A stretch of DNA of 64,000 bases from Chryseobacterium angstadtii (lineage in GTDB: Bacteria; Bacteroidota; Bacteroidia; Flavobacteriales; Weeksellaceae), in the NCBI RefSeq assembly GCF_001045465.1, contig NZ_LFND01000001.1, positions 868,001-932,000 on the forward strand, given 5' to 3'. Below the pieces are notes generated by a model. That model saw only the letters and a program-made list of their open reading frames with translations. It did not search any database and was not told where the DNA came from. Positions 42,117-50,315 of the stretch are shown piece after piece. Made by a program: the position numbers and the translations under genes. Each line of letters starts with the position of its first letter. Within the stretch, counting starts at the first letter, position 1.

Positions 42117-44108
42117 TTAATTCTGCAGAGACAAATAAATTCTCTGATTCCTGCTGATCACGGTGCCTTCCAATGGGAACTGCTCTTTGATCCTTCCAAC
42201 TCCTTTGAAGTCTACGCGGTAGCCTAAGTTTTCCAATTGAGGAATTACATTTTTACCGATAAGTCCTACTACGTTGGGCATCTGCTTATTATTAACTGCT
42301 ACTTTAACGTTGGGCTCTACCATTTTGCTGAGGTTCACCTTTCTGTCTACGAGCATTTCTTTTTCTATGTTCTGAGGTGTTTTGAGGAATGTTTTTCCTG
42401 CAATTTCCTTAAATACCGGTGCTGAAACGGATCCTCCATAAAAACCTTTTGCTGTATTGGGTTCGCTGATCATTACATAACATGTATATTTTGGATGATC
42501 TGCGGGATAAAAGCCTGCAAATGAAGCCCGGTATTTCATGGGCCCCGGAAGCCAGTATTCAAATCTGGCGGTTCCTGTTTTCCCTGCCATTTTCAGGTTG
42601 GGTGTAAAAATGCTTCGTCCGGTTCCTTTTTCTACAGCTTTTGTCAGGGCGCTGGTCATCATTTTGATGGCTTTTTCGGATGCCATTTTGTTGACCATTA
42701 CTTCCGGTTTTGCACTGTACATTACCTTTCCGTCTTTCATGATTTTATCAATGAAGAGAGGTTTAAGCATTTTACCGCCATTAGCAACTCCGTTGTAGAA
42801 GGTTGTTAATTGCAGAAGGTTGATGTTTGAGGAATATCCGTACGAGATTGAGGCTAGTGTTGCGGCATTCCATCTCTTATGTTGTGGAGTTAAGATCTTC
42901 GGTTTTGTGATTCCCGGAAGTTCTATGTCCATTTTATCGAATAATTTCCATCTTTTCAGGTGGTCGAGAAATATCTGTGGTTTTTCTGCGTAATACTTTG
43001 TGATCAGTTTGGCAGTTCCCACGTTGCTGGATTTTGCTAGAACATCACTTATATCGTATGTTCCTCCGCCGTGGCCGTCAGAAATTCTCTGTTTTGCATA
43101 GACCCAGACGCCATTTCCTACGTTTACGGTTGTATTTTCATCTATGAAACCATCGTCCATTGCTGCTAAAAGAGAAATCGTTTTAAAGGTAGAACCGGGT
43201 TCGATATTATCTTTTAATGCATAGTTGTAAGAATCTTCATAATCTCCAGATTCTGTTCTTCTTAGATTAACCAGAGCTTTTACTTTTCCGGTTTCCGTTT
43301 CCATAACGATTACAGTTCCATGTTTTGCTTCGAAAGTAACGAGCTGTTTCTCTAATGCGGAGTGTGCAATGTCCTGAATTCTAAGGTCTAAGGTGGTGTA
43401 AACATCTTCGCCGTCTACAGGTTCTTTTACTTTCCAGTAATCAATAGGTTTCCATTGAGATGAATTGATTCTCTGTTCCAGCCTTTTACCGTCTGTTCCG
43501 GTAAGGTACTTAGAGAAAGCGCCTTCCAGTCCGGCTTTTACTTCTCCGTTATCAACGCCAATGGTTCCTGCTCCGATTTCTGAAGTGGCAAGTTCTCTTT
43601 TATAGTTTCGGTCTACAATAAATCCTCCTTTGTTTTTCCCTTTTTTAAAGATGGGGAAGTTTCTGATTCTGTCGTACTGATCGAAATCAAGACCTTTTAC
43701 CAAAGTATAGTATTGGTTTTTCTTTTTCTTCTGCTCATCAAACTTCTGTCTGAATTCTCCTCTGGATTTTCCGAACATTTTGCTTAAAGAATCTGTCAGC
43801 GCACCGATATTGTTGCTGTAGATGGTATCTTTCATTGTTTTAAAATCAAGATAGATATCATACCGCATTACAGTTGTGGCCAGAATAGATCCGTCTGAAG
43901 CGAAGAGGTTTCCGCGGGCAGCTTTCAGAGTGGCTTCGCGATAGTTTTTATTGATGTAATCGTCTTTAATTTCCTGAACATTAGTGTTTTGCAGGATTAC
44001 GATCCTTGCAAGAAACATCACAAATACGCACAGAGCTCCCACTGCGAACAGGTAGCCCCATCTTAACGTTTTTTTACGTTTGTTATCGTACTCATTTTGT
44101 TTTTGCAT
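42117..44108 (-). CDS. ftsI: Division transpeptidase FtsI/PBP3 with PASTA domain
   Basis: The 663-aa penicillin-binding protein has a short cytoplasmic tail, one membrane helix (about 16-38) and a dimerisation region. The transpeptidase has active-site S-x-x-K in EPGSTFKT, SSN and KTGTAR. A C-terminal PASTA domain follows (about 605-663, MPNVVGLIGKNVIPQLENLGY). It crosslinks septal peptidoglycan with FtsW. The start overlaps the ftsL end by 17 bp, implying coupled translation. Confidence 0.96.
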   Translation of the reverse strand: MQKQNEYDNKRKKTLRWGYLFAVGALCVFVMFLARIVILQNTNVQEIKDDYINKNYREATLKAARGNLFASDGSILATTVMRYDIYLDFKTMKDTIYSNNIGALTDSLSKMFGKSRGEFRQKFDEQKKKKNQYYTLVKGLDFDQYDRIRNFPIFKKGKNKGGFIVDRNYKRELATSEIGAGTIGVDNGEVKAGLEGAFSKYLTGTDGKRLEQRINSSQWKPIDYWKVKEPVDGEDVYTTLDLRIQDIAHSALEKQLVTFEAKHGTVIVMETETGKVKALVNLRRTESGDYEDSYNYALKDNIEPGSTFKTISLLAAMDDGFIDENTTVNVGNGVWVYAKQRISDGHGGGTYDISDVLAKSSNVGTAKLITKYYAEKPQIFLDHLKRWKLFDKMDIELPGITKPKILTPQHKRWNAATLASISYGYSSNINLLQLTTFYNGVANGGKMLKPLFIDKIMKDGKVMYSAKPEVMVNKMASEKAIKMMTSALTKAVEKGTGRSIFTPNLKMAGKTGTARFEYWLPGPMKYRASFAGFYPADHPKYTCYVMISEPNTAKGFYGGSVSAPVFKEIAGKTFLKTPQNIEKEMLVDRKVNLSKMVEPNVKVAVNNKQMPNVVGLIGKNVIPQLENLGYRVDFKGVGRIKEQFPLEGTVISRNQRIYLSLQN

Positions 44109-44457
44109 CTGTACTGTCTAGTTTTATTAGCAGTTTATGAGGATGGTTTTCCAGGGTCATCAATGAATCCCTGGCTACTTCTTTCCCCAACTCCGATTCC
44201 ATTTTCACTTTGATCAGCTTACTTTGAGCGTAAGCGTTTCTCGATTTATATTCTTCTGTTTCTTCTTTTAAAGCATTGACAATTTTTATTTTTTTGTTGA
44301 CGAGGTGATTGCTGTAAATCATCGCCATCATCAGAATGAACAACAGTAAAAAATACTTGTAATGAGTTTTGATCTCATCACGGTTCAGAAAGTTTCCCTT
44401 TATAATATCTATAAAAGTGAGTTTTTTCTGAGGGCGATTTGTTGTTCTTTTTGCCAA
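44092..44457 (-). CDS. ftsL: FtsL-like divisome protein
   Basis: The 121-aa bitopic protein has a basic N-terminus, one membrane helix (about 34-50, YFLLLFILMMAMIY) and a heptad-like extracytoplasmic helix (NKKIKIVNALKEETEEYKSRNAYAQSKLIKVKME). Position between rsmH and ftsI and the 17-bp overlap with ftsI identify it as FtsL. Sequence similarity to FtsL is weak across phyla, so context carries the call. Confidence 0.88.
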   Translation of the reverse strand: MAKRTTNRPQKKLTFIDIIKGNFLNRDEIKTHYKYFLLLFILMMAMIYSNHLVNKKIKIVNALKEETEEYKSRNAYAQSKLIKVKMESELGKEVARDSLMTLENHPHKLLIKLDSTDAKTK

Positions 44458-44561
44458 AATTTTATGTCAATTTGTTTATAGTGAATTGGCTTTGCTTGTC
44501 AATGGTCAATTTTTTATGAACCTTCATTCATTTTTCACAATTGACAGTTCACCATCCACTT

Positions 44562-45455
44562 TTACACCTTTATTCCTGTTCTCATTTTTGCGCTTCGTGC
44601 CCTGGAGTTTTCTTCAATTTCCTTATCGTCCGGAATGATGGCTTTACTCTTTAGCAATTCAAATACCTTTTTATAGTTTCCGTAGATATCTCTTTGCTGC
44701 TCACCTTCAAACATTCCGTTTTTAAGAAATCTTTTTACCAATCTGTCTTCTAATGAATGGTAAGAGATCACAACCAGTCTTCCTTCCGGTTTCAATATAT
44801 TCAAAGCCTGAACAAGCATTTCTTTTAATGCTTCAAGCTCCTGGTTCACTTCTATTCTTATCGCCTGAAAAAGTTGGGCGTAGAATTTATTCACTTTGTG
44901 AGGCGGAAGGTAGCTGAAAAGCTTCTTAAGATCCTCGGTTGTAGTGATGGTTTTTGTTTTTCTGTGATGAACAATATCTCTTGCCAGCTTTCTTGCTTCT
45001 CTTAATTCTCCGTAGTGGTAAAAGATATCGGCAAGTTCAGTTTCCTCATATTCATTGATCACTCTTTTGGCATCAAGATTCTGCATTACGTTCATCCTCA
45101 TATCCAAAGGAGCATTGTTTCTGGTAGAGAATCCTCTTTCTGCTTCATCAAACTGATGGGACGAAACCCCAAGATCAGCCAATACACCATCTACCTGAGG
45201 AATACCATACATCAGCATAGAATTTTCCAAAAACCTGAAATTCTGATTGACGAGGGTAAATCTGGGATCATCAATTGTATTTTTAAGAGCATCCAGGTCC
45301 TGGTCAAAACTAAAAAGTTTTCCTTTTTCTGAAAGTCTGCTCAGGATTTCTCTTGAGTGGCCTCCTCCTCCAAAAGTGCAATCCACGTATATTCCGTCAG
45401 GATTCGTCACCAAATCATCAACGCTCTGCTTCAATAAAACGGGGTTGTGGTACAT
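44562..45455 (-). CDS. rsmH: 16S rRNA (cytosine1402-N4)-methyltransferase RsmH
   Basis: The 297-aa SAM-dependent methyltransferase starts YHNPVLLKQSVDDL. It has SAM motif VDCTFGGGGHSREIL, LADLGVSSHQFDEAERGFS, FQAIRIEVNQELEAL and ISYHSLEDRLVKRFL, all typical of RsmH/MraW. It methylates C1402 of 16S rRNA. It is the second dcw gene, 43 bp after mraZ. Confidence 0.97.
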   Translation of the reverse strand: MYHNPVLLKQSVDDLVTNPDGIYVDCTFGGGGHSREILSRLSEKGKLFSFDQDLDALKNTIDDPRFTLVNQNFRFLENSMLMYGIPQVDGVLADLGVSSHQFDEAERGFSTRNNAPLDMRMNVMQNLDAKRVINEYEETELADIFYHYGELREARKLARDIVHHRKTKTITTTEDLKKLFSYLPPHKVNKFYAQLFQAIRIEVNQELEALKEMLVQALNILKPEGRLVVISYHSLEDRLVKRFLKNGMFEGEQQRDIYGNYKKVFELLKSKAIIPDDKEIEENSRARSAKMRTGIKV

Positions 45456-45498
45456 ACTTAATTGTGTTTTTTACCTTGCCTTTTACAGCAAGCGCGGT

Positions 45499-45954
45499 TT
45501 ATTCTTCATCGAAAGCGCCCATCACATCTTCGGCCAGGCTCGCAAAATCGGCTTCATTGGTAGAGATCACCTTTTCATAGGCTTCTTTATCCCAAATTTC
45601 AAAAAGCTCTCCTGCGCTGGTAATTACGGTGTCTTTCTGAAGGTTTGCAAAATGAACCAGATCTTTTGAGATCTGAAGTCTTCCTGCATTGTCCAGTTCC
45701 ACAGTTTTTACCCCTGCCGTAAACATTCGAATGAAATCAGCATTCTTTTTAATGAATCTGTTTAGCTTATTAATTTTGCCCATCAGCTTGTCCCATGCAT
45801 TCATGGGGTAGACTTCCAGGCAAGGTTGGAACACAGATCTCTTGACTACAAACGCCTTATCGTCGAAGTTTTCCATCTGGTTGATCAGGGAGGAGGGAAC
45901 TTTTAACCGGCCTTTGTCGTCAATTTTACACTCATATGTTCCAATGAAATTTTT
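45499..45954 (-). CDS. mraZ: Transcriptional regulator MraZ
   Basis: The 151-aa protein has two AbrB-like MraZ halves: FIGTYECKIDDKGRLKVPSSL (about 2-22) and AGVKTVELDNAGRLQISKDL (about 82-101), the second DxxGR being the DNA-binding hallmark. ATG 45954 is used: a frame from 45996 would run through the promoter and operator. MraZ represses its own dcw operon in enterobacteria by binding TGGGN repeats, which are present just upstream here. Confidence 0.95.
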   Translation of the reverse strand, partial: KNFIGTYECKIDDKGRLKVPSSLINQMENFDDKAFVVKRSVFQPCLEVYPMNAWDKLMGKINKLNRFIKKNADFIRMFTAGVKTVELDNAGRLQISKDLVHFANLQKDTVITSAGELFEIWDKEAYEKVISTNEADFASLAEDVMGAFDEE

Positions 45955-45963
45955 CATTTGGGA

Positions 45964-46005
45964 CAAATTTATATAATAATTTCCAAAATTTCCCACTTTT
46001 TCCCA
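45964..46005 (-). promoter_or_regulatory. mraZ: mraZ promoter and MraZ operator
   Basis: On the minus strand, TGGGA (46005-46001), TGGGA (45995-45991) and TGGAA (45985-45981) repeat at 10-bp steps, the MraZ-box pattern TGGGN-N5. A -7 element TAAATTTG follows (45971-45964). Transcription would start about 3-4 nt before the ATG, so the mRNA is nearly leaderless. The boxes occupy the -33 region. Confidence 0.8.
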
Positions 46006-46199
46006 CTTTTTGACTTAATGTTAATAAGTTTTATTAAAGATTCAATTTCAGAGGGGTAAGTGTTTGATATGTTGGGTGTTGTAAAAACTATTATTCAGGC
46101 CATAATAAAGGGGTTTTGAAAAAAGTCAATAAAAAGGGGAATATTATATTATTTTTACTTTAAATTAGGGTAATCAAAATATTTTTGAGGTTTAATTTG

Positions 46200-46207
46200 T
46201 ATTTTTG
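46200..46207 (+). promoter_or_regulatory. -7 element of the alpha/beta hydrolase gene
   Basis: TATTTTTG matches TAnnTTTG. Transcription from about 46213 makes ATG 46230 the start and excludes the in-frame ATG at 46185. Confidence 0.5.
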
Positions 46208-46229
46208 CAGAGCTTTATTAAGGCATTTT

Positions 46230-46991
46230 ATGATATTTAGTACAAAAAAAGAAAAGAAATATACTTTTGTAGAGGCGGGAGAAGGACATCCATTGGTGCT
46301 GTTGCACGGTTTAATGGGTGGTTTGAGTAATTTCGATAAGATGGTAGATTTTTTTTCGGAGAAGGGGTTCAAAGTATACGTTCCTCAATTACCTATCTAC
46401 GATCTGCCGGTACTCAATACTAATCTTACCACGCTTGCAAAATATATTATCAAGTTTATAGAGAGTCATACTTCCGGACCTGTAACTATTGTAGGAAACT
46501 CAATGGGAGGACATGTAGGACTGATTCTGACTCTGGCAAGACCGGATTTGGTAAAGAATCTTGTGTTAACAGGAAGTTCCGGATTATATGAAAGAACTTT
46601 CGGAGACAGTTTTCCCAGAAAAAACGACCGTTCCTATATAAGAAAGAAAACTGAAGAAGTTTTCTACGATCCGGCTATTGCTACAGAAGATCTTGTAGAC
46701 GAGGTTTTTTCTGTAGTGAATGACAGAATGAAAGGAATTAAAACGGTAATGCTGGCCAGAAGTGCCATTAAACACAATATGCTGAATGATCTTCCCAAGA
46801 TTATGACTCCAACCTGTCTGATCTGGGGAAAACAGGATAATGTAACGCCTCCTGAGGTGGCAGAAGACATGCATAAATTTATTCCCAACTCAGATCTCTT
46901 CTGGATTGAGAAATGCGGGCATGCCGCAATGATGGAAAAACCGGATGAATTTAATGAAATTCTCTACAGCTGGTTAAAAGATAAAGTTTAA
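46230..46991 (+). CDS. Alpha/beta hydrolase
   Basis: The 253-aa hydrolase has the oxyanion segment VLLHGLMGGLSNF, nucleophile serine in VGNSMGGHVG, the acid in LIWGKQDNVTP and catalytic histidine in KCGHAAMMEKP. It resembles the 2-hydroxy-6-oxohexadienoate hydrolase/MenH-like group by layout, but the substrate is not predictable. It is divergent from mraZ and ends before a terminator. Confidence 0.92.
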   Translation: MIFSTKKEKKYTFVEAGEGHPLVLLHGLMGGLSNFDKMVDFFSEKGFKVYVPQLPIYDLPVLNTNLTTLAKYIIKFIESHTSGPVTIVGNSMGGHVGLILTLARPDLVKNLVLTGSSGLYERTFGDSFPRKNDRSYIRKKTEEVFYDPAIATEDLVDEVFSVVNDRMKGIKTVMLARSAIKHNMLNDLPKIMTPTCLIWGKQDNVTPPEVAEDMHKFIPNSDLFWIEKCGHAAMMEKPDEFNEILYSWLKDKV

Positions 46992-47005
46992 AACAAATAA
47001 AAAAC

Positions 47006-47040
47006 AACCATTAAGAGCTTTTCTTAATGGTTTGTTTTTC
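47006..47040 (+). terminator. Terminator after the alpha/beta hydrolase
   Basis: AACCATTAAGA (47006-47016) and TCTTAATGGTT (47022-47032) form an 11-bp stem with a 5-nt loop, followed by TGTTTTTC. Confidence 0.85.
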
Positions 47041-47057
47041 TAAAAAATATTCGAAAG

Positions 47058-47681
47058 ATGGTTATTAAAACAGCAAATTTTGTAAAGAGTAGCGGAAAAT
47101 GGCAGGAATGCCCTGAACCTACGATGCCTGAATATGCTTTTATCGGAAGGTCCAATGTGGGGAAATCATCCCTGATCAATGCGATGATGAATCATAAAGA
47201 TCTGGCAAAAACCTCCGGAACTCCGGGAAAAACACAGCTGATCAATCATTTTTTAGTGAATGAAGACTGGTATCTTACCGATTTACCGGGGTACGGATAT
47301 GCAAAAGTTTCAAAGTCTATACGAAAGGATTTTGAGAAACTGATCACCAATTATATTTTAAACAGAAGAAATCTGGTGAATCTTTTTGTTTTGGTAGATT
47401 CCCGACACAGCCCGCAAAAGATAGATTTGGAATTTATCCAATGGTGTGGGGAAAGCGGAATTCCTTTTTCGATTGTTTTCACTAAAGCAGATAAGCTGAA
47501 ACCTAATGTAGCCATTCAAAATATAGAAAATTATAAAAATGAGCTGCATAAAACGTGGGATGATCTTCCTGAACTGTATCTAACTTCTGCGGAAAAGAAA
47601 ACAGGAGGTGATGAGATCCTGAATTTTATCCAAAAAACAAACGATTTTTTGAAAAATAATAAGGTAAACTTTGATGAGTAA
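47058..47681 (+). CDS. engB: Ribosome biogenesis GTP-binding protein YihA/YsxC (EngB)
   Basis: The 207-aa GTPase has G1 GRSNVGKSSLINAM, G2/switch TSGTPGKTQ, G3 DLPGYGYAKV, G4 TKADK and G5 TSAEKK. It assists assembly of the large ribosomal subunit. Its stop overlaps the ElaA-type GNAT start, so the two genes are coupled. Full length. Confidence 0.96.
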   Translation: MVIKTANFVKSSGKWQECPEPTMPEYAFIGRSNVGKSSLINAMMNHKDLAKTSGTPGKTQLINHFLVNEDWYLTDLPGYGYAKVSKSIRKDFEKLITNYILNRRNLVNLFVLVDSRHSPQKIDLEFIQWCGESGIPFSIVFTKADKLKPNVAIQNIENYKNELHKTWDDLPELYLTSAEKKTGGDEILNFIQKTNDFLKNNKVNFDE

Positions 47682-48123
47682 TATAATCTGGAAAATTAAA
47701 ACCTTTGATGAGTTTACGGTTCCTGAATTGTATGCCATCCTGAAAGCCCGTATTGATGTTTTTGTGATTGAACAAAACTGTCCTTATCCCGATCTGGATA
47801 ATAACGATCAGAAGGGAATTCATATCTGGGCGGAAGAAAACGGAGAGATCCTTGCCTACTGCCGTGTTTTTGATAAAGGAATTAAGTATGATGAAACCTC
47901 CTTTGGAAGGGTTCTTACCACAGAACAGGCAAGAGGTAAAAATCTGGGAAAACAGCTTATCAGATATGCTGTAGAAACCATAGAAAACCGTTTTCATACT
48001 TCAGAAATCAAAATTTCAGCACAGGATTATCTGCTAAGGTTTTATTCTGAATTTGGATTTATAGATACCGGAAAAAAATATTTAGAAGATGATATTCCCC
48101 ATACGGAAATGATCAGAAAATAA
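47674..48123 (+). CDS. ElaA-type GNAT acetyltransferase
   Basis: The 149-aa protein starts at ATG 47674, overlapping the engB stop. It follows the ElaA pattern: LYAILKARIDVFVIEQNCPYPDLDNND, then the acetyl-CoA loop FGRVLTTEQARGKNLGKQLI, and QDYLLRFYSEFGF. The substrate is unknown. A strong terminator follows directly. Confidence 0.93.
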   Translation: MSNIIWKIKTFDEFTVPELYAILKARIDVFVIEQNCPYPDLDNNDQKGIHIWAEENGEILAYCRVFDKGIKYDETSFGRVLTTEQARGKNLGKQLIRYAVETIENRFHTSEIKISAQDYLLRFYSEFGFIDTGKKYLEDDIPHTEMIRK

Positions 48124-48152
48124 AAAAGCGAAGACAGATCTTCGCTTTTTTT
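48122..48152. terminator. Bidirectional terminator
   Basis: AAAAAAGCGAAGA (48122-48134) and TCTTCGCTTTTTT (48139-48151) pair with a CAGA loop, with A and T runs on both sides. It ends the plus-strand GNAT gene and the minus-strand gene at 48180. Confidence 0.88.
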
Positions 48153-48179
48153 ATGGTGAGTGGTTTTAGTTTTTTTTGA

Positions 48180-48482
48180 TCAGTTACAGCCAGAGCAATA
48201 GGATCTGTCTACATATTGTTTGCTGCTTCCTGCATAATAATAACAGCCTCCTCTTGAACCTACATAGAGCTGGTTTCCATTATAAGTGCAACTTTTATTA
48301 TTAGAGGAGTAAAAAGACCGTGGCTTTTTAGACCCCGAGCTTTTGTTGCTCTTCTTTGTTTTTTTCTTCTGCTTTTTGGGCGATAATTCTGTTTTGGAAG
48401 GCGAACTGTTTTCTGTTGCTATAAGGCTTGCGGGAAAAAGCAGGCCTGCTGCTAAAAGAGTTGTGAATAGGAGTTTTTTCAT
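48180..48482 (-). CDS. Small secreted protein with PBCV-basic-adaptor-like C-terminus
   Basis: The 100-aa protein has a signal peptide (about 1-22), a lysine/serine-rich linker (about 30-58) and a cysteine-containing C-terminus. The GSRGGCYYYAGSSKQYVDRSYC segment follows the GPRGGxYxxxxxGxxxYV pattern of the short basic adaptor domain found at the ends of various exported and toxin-like proteins. Four cysteines there may form disulfides. It is followed on the minus-strand side by nothing close; the TM2 gene lies upstream. The function is unknown. Confidence 0.75.
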   Translation of the reverse strand: MKKLLFTTLLAAGLLFPASLIATENSSPSKTELSPKKQKKKTKKSNKSSGSKKPRSFYSSNNKSCTYNGNQLYVGSRGGCYYYAGSSKQYVDRSYCSGCN

Positions 48483-48510
48483 GGGATTAAAGTTTTCATG
48501 GTTATTAGTT

Positions 48511-49122
48511 TTATAAGCGGTTATATTTTAAATCAAACTTATTTTGTGACATGAAGATGAAAACAAAAAAATCAATGAATGCAATAAAAGCAGGGATAAA
48601 AGTCCAGCAGAAAATCAGATAAAATACGCCCATAACAGTTTGTCCCAAATAAAAACGGTGTATACCGATCCCTCCCAGGAAAAAAGAGAGTATAGCTGCC
48701 GTATTTTTTTCTTTTCGGCTTTTTTTCACGGCAGTAACATTTTGTGTCTGAGAAGATTTCAGTTTAATGATTTCATCCGTAGACATGGCTGTCAAGCGGG
48801 CTATATAGTTAACGATATTAACAATATGATCATTCGCATGGGTGACCTCATGAGGCTCGTTGAAAGTTCCCATCTTTCTTCTTATTTCTATCGTAATTTC
48901 GGTTTTGTTTTCTGATGTTGAATTGAGATTAATATCAATATAAACACCTAAACTGAGAAACTCATAAGATTCGTAGGTATATTGGTTGAAAATTTCATTT
49001 GAGCTATGGAGCCTGTACTTGGAGTTCATAAGCGTAATGTTTTTTACACTTTCTTTTACCCGGTCCATAGGGAAGTCGACATTTAATGTCTTTTTGGGGT
49101 TTGGGATTGCAAATACGGCCAT
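48511..49122 (-). CDS. TM2 domain-containing protein with novel N-terminal domain
   Basis: The 203-aa protein has an N-terminal domain of about 125 residues that I do not recognise (beta-rich; ITIEIRRKMG). The TM2 domain follows (about 138-195): KNTAAILSFFLGGIGIHRFYLGQTVMGVFYLIFCW, then a second hydrophobic helix. TM2 is two membrane helices around a short turn. Its start lies 2 bp after the stop of the nuclease-like gene at 49124, so the pair is cotranscribed and probably works together. Confidence 0.85.
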   Translation of the reverse strand: MAVFAIPNPKKTLNVDFPMDRVKESVKNITLMNSKYRLHSSNEIFNQYTYESYEFLSLGVYIDINLNSTSENKTEITIEIRRKMGTFNEPHEVTHANDHIVNIVNYIARLTAMSTDEIIKLKSSQTQNVTAVKKSRKEKNTAAILSFFLGGIGIHRFYLGQTVMGVFYLIFCWTFIPAFIAFIDFFVFIFMSQNKFDLKYNRL

Positions 49123-49123
49123 A

Positions 49124-50188
49124 TTAATAATTATCTAGTGTTTTAATAAGCTGTTCTTTGAAATTGTATATTTCATCAAGATTATTCAGAAGTACCTTTT
49201 CTCCTGCATCTTTTCCGTTGTGGAAGGTTTCGATATATTTATTGGCAGTGTTAAAATGAAATCTGCAGAGCGGTTTTCTGTTGTTGTCATCAAGAAGAAC
49301 CCCAAAGTAAGATAGGGTATCTCTATAGGCAATCCTGTCGGAAGGAACTTTTTCTCTTAAAATGGCTTTTGCGATCTGGAAGGCTTCAAGCTCTTCTTCC
49401 GTAGTCACAATTTTAGAGTCATTATTTTCGTCAATAGGATTTGTTTTTACAGCTTCTTCCTGTTTTTCAATCTGTTCATTAATGCTTAATGCAGACTTTA
49501 GCCTGAAGCTTATGGATTCGTTGATTGAAAGGGTCAAAGCTTTTTTCGTATACTCTTTAAAAGAGACCATTCTGCTTGCGGTCATAGGTTTTTCGAAGAA
49601 TCTTCCAACCAAAAGTTTTACCATTTCATCGGACGGATTTTCTATTTCCTTTTCAAATTCTTTTCTGATGGCCTTTATATATTTTAATGCTTCTGCAGAA
49701 TCCAGGATGCTTTCCAGGTTGTAATCGCTTTTTGTAAAACTTTCCAATATTTTGATAGAGCTGTCTTTCAGATCTTCAATATTGATGGTGAAGAAAGGCT
49801 TTTCATCCATAATATTGGGTTTCTCCAGGTCGGTATAAAAATTGTAAACGATTCCGTTCGTCAGGATTCCAAATCTGGATTTCGAAACATGATAATATCT
49901 GTGAAGTTGCGAATTGTGGGCATCTGCACTTTCTTTCCAATGTTTACATTCAATAATTAAAATAGGATCATCATTCTTTCGGATCAAATAGTCTACCTTT
50001 TCTCCCTTTTTCGTTCCGATGTCACAAGTATGCTCGGGAATTACTTCTGTGGGGTTAAAAATGTCATAGCCTAAAATTTGTATGAATGGCATTACAAAGG
50101 CATTTTTTGTGGCTTCTTCAGTATTGATCTGATCTTTCAGTCCCACGACTTTCTGATGCAGCTGTTCTAATTTTAGTTTAAGATCCAT
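49124..50188 (-). CDS. Lone type I restriction HsdR_N-like nuclease-domain protein
   Basis: The 354-aa protein has the N-terminal PD-(D/E)xK fold of type I restriction R subunits and related HSDR_N_2 proteins: FVMPFIQILGYDIFNPTEV, D in EKVDYLI, and the E-x-K pair in LIIECKHW (about residues 78-85). No helicase domain, and no hsdM or hsdS genes nearby. The C-terminal 130 residues may be a wHTH or SAD-like domain (ILREKVPSDRIAYRDTLSYFGVLLDDN, the pattern of a small modulator domain at the end of such proteins). A role in defence is possible but not shown. Confidence 0.85.
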   Translation of the reverse strand: MDLKLKLEQLHQKVVGLKDQINTEEATKNAFVMPFIQILGYDIFNPTEVIPEHTCDIGTKKGEKVDYLIRKNDDPILIIECKHWKESADAHNSQLHRYYHVSKSRFGILTNGIVYNFYTDLEKPNIMDEKPFFTINIEDLKDSSIKILESFTKSDYNLESILDSAEALKYIKAIRKEFEKEIENPSDEMVKLLVGRFFEKPMTASRMVSFKEYTKKALTLSINESISFRLKSALSINEQIEKQEEAVKTNPIDENNDSKIVTTEEELEAFQIAKAILREKVPSDRIAYRDTLSYFGVLLDDNNRKPLCRFHFNTANKYIETFHNGKDAGEKVLLNNLDEIYNFKEQLIKTLDNY

Positions 50189-50267
50189 AGTTTTGGTTAT
50201 GTTTTAATTTCTGATTCAAAAGTATCCCTAGAAAAAAGGTTTTCCTTACGGATTCCCGTAAAACAAA

Positions 50268-50294
50268 AAACCTTTCAAACAATTCGAAAGGTTT
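50268..50294 (-). terminator. Terminator of the kinase-regulator pair
   Basis: AAACCTTTC (50268-50276) and GAAAGGTTT (50286-50294) pair with a 9-nt loop. On the minus strand the stem is followed by TTTTG, so it ends the transcript of the response regulator at 50316. Confidence 0.8.
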
Positions 50295-50315
50295 ACATGA
50301 TATTTTAAAACAGAA

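Noticed and set aside
42117..44108. Elongation-type PBP2 (MrdA)
   Set aside because: Position after ftsL with a 17-bp overlap and a C-terminal PASTA domain fit the division transpeptidase.
49124..50188. Complete type I restriction system
   Set aside because: Only an N-terminal R-subunit-like domain is present; there are no hsdM, hsdS or helicase regions.
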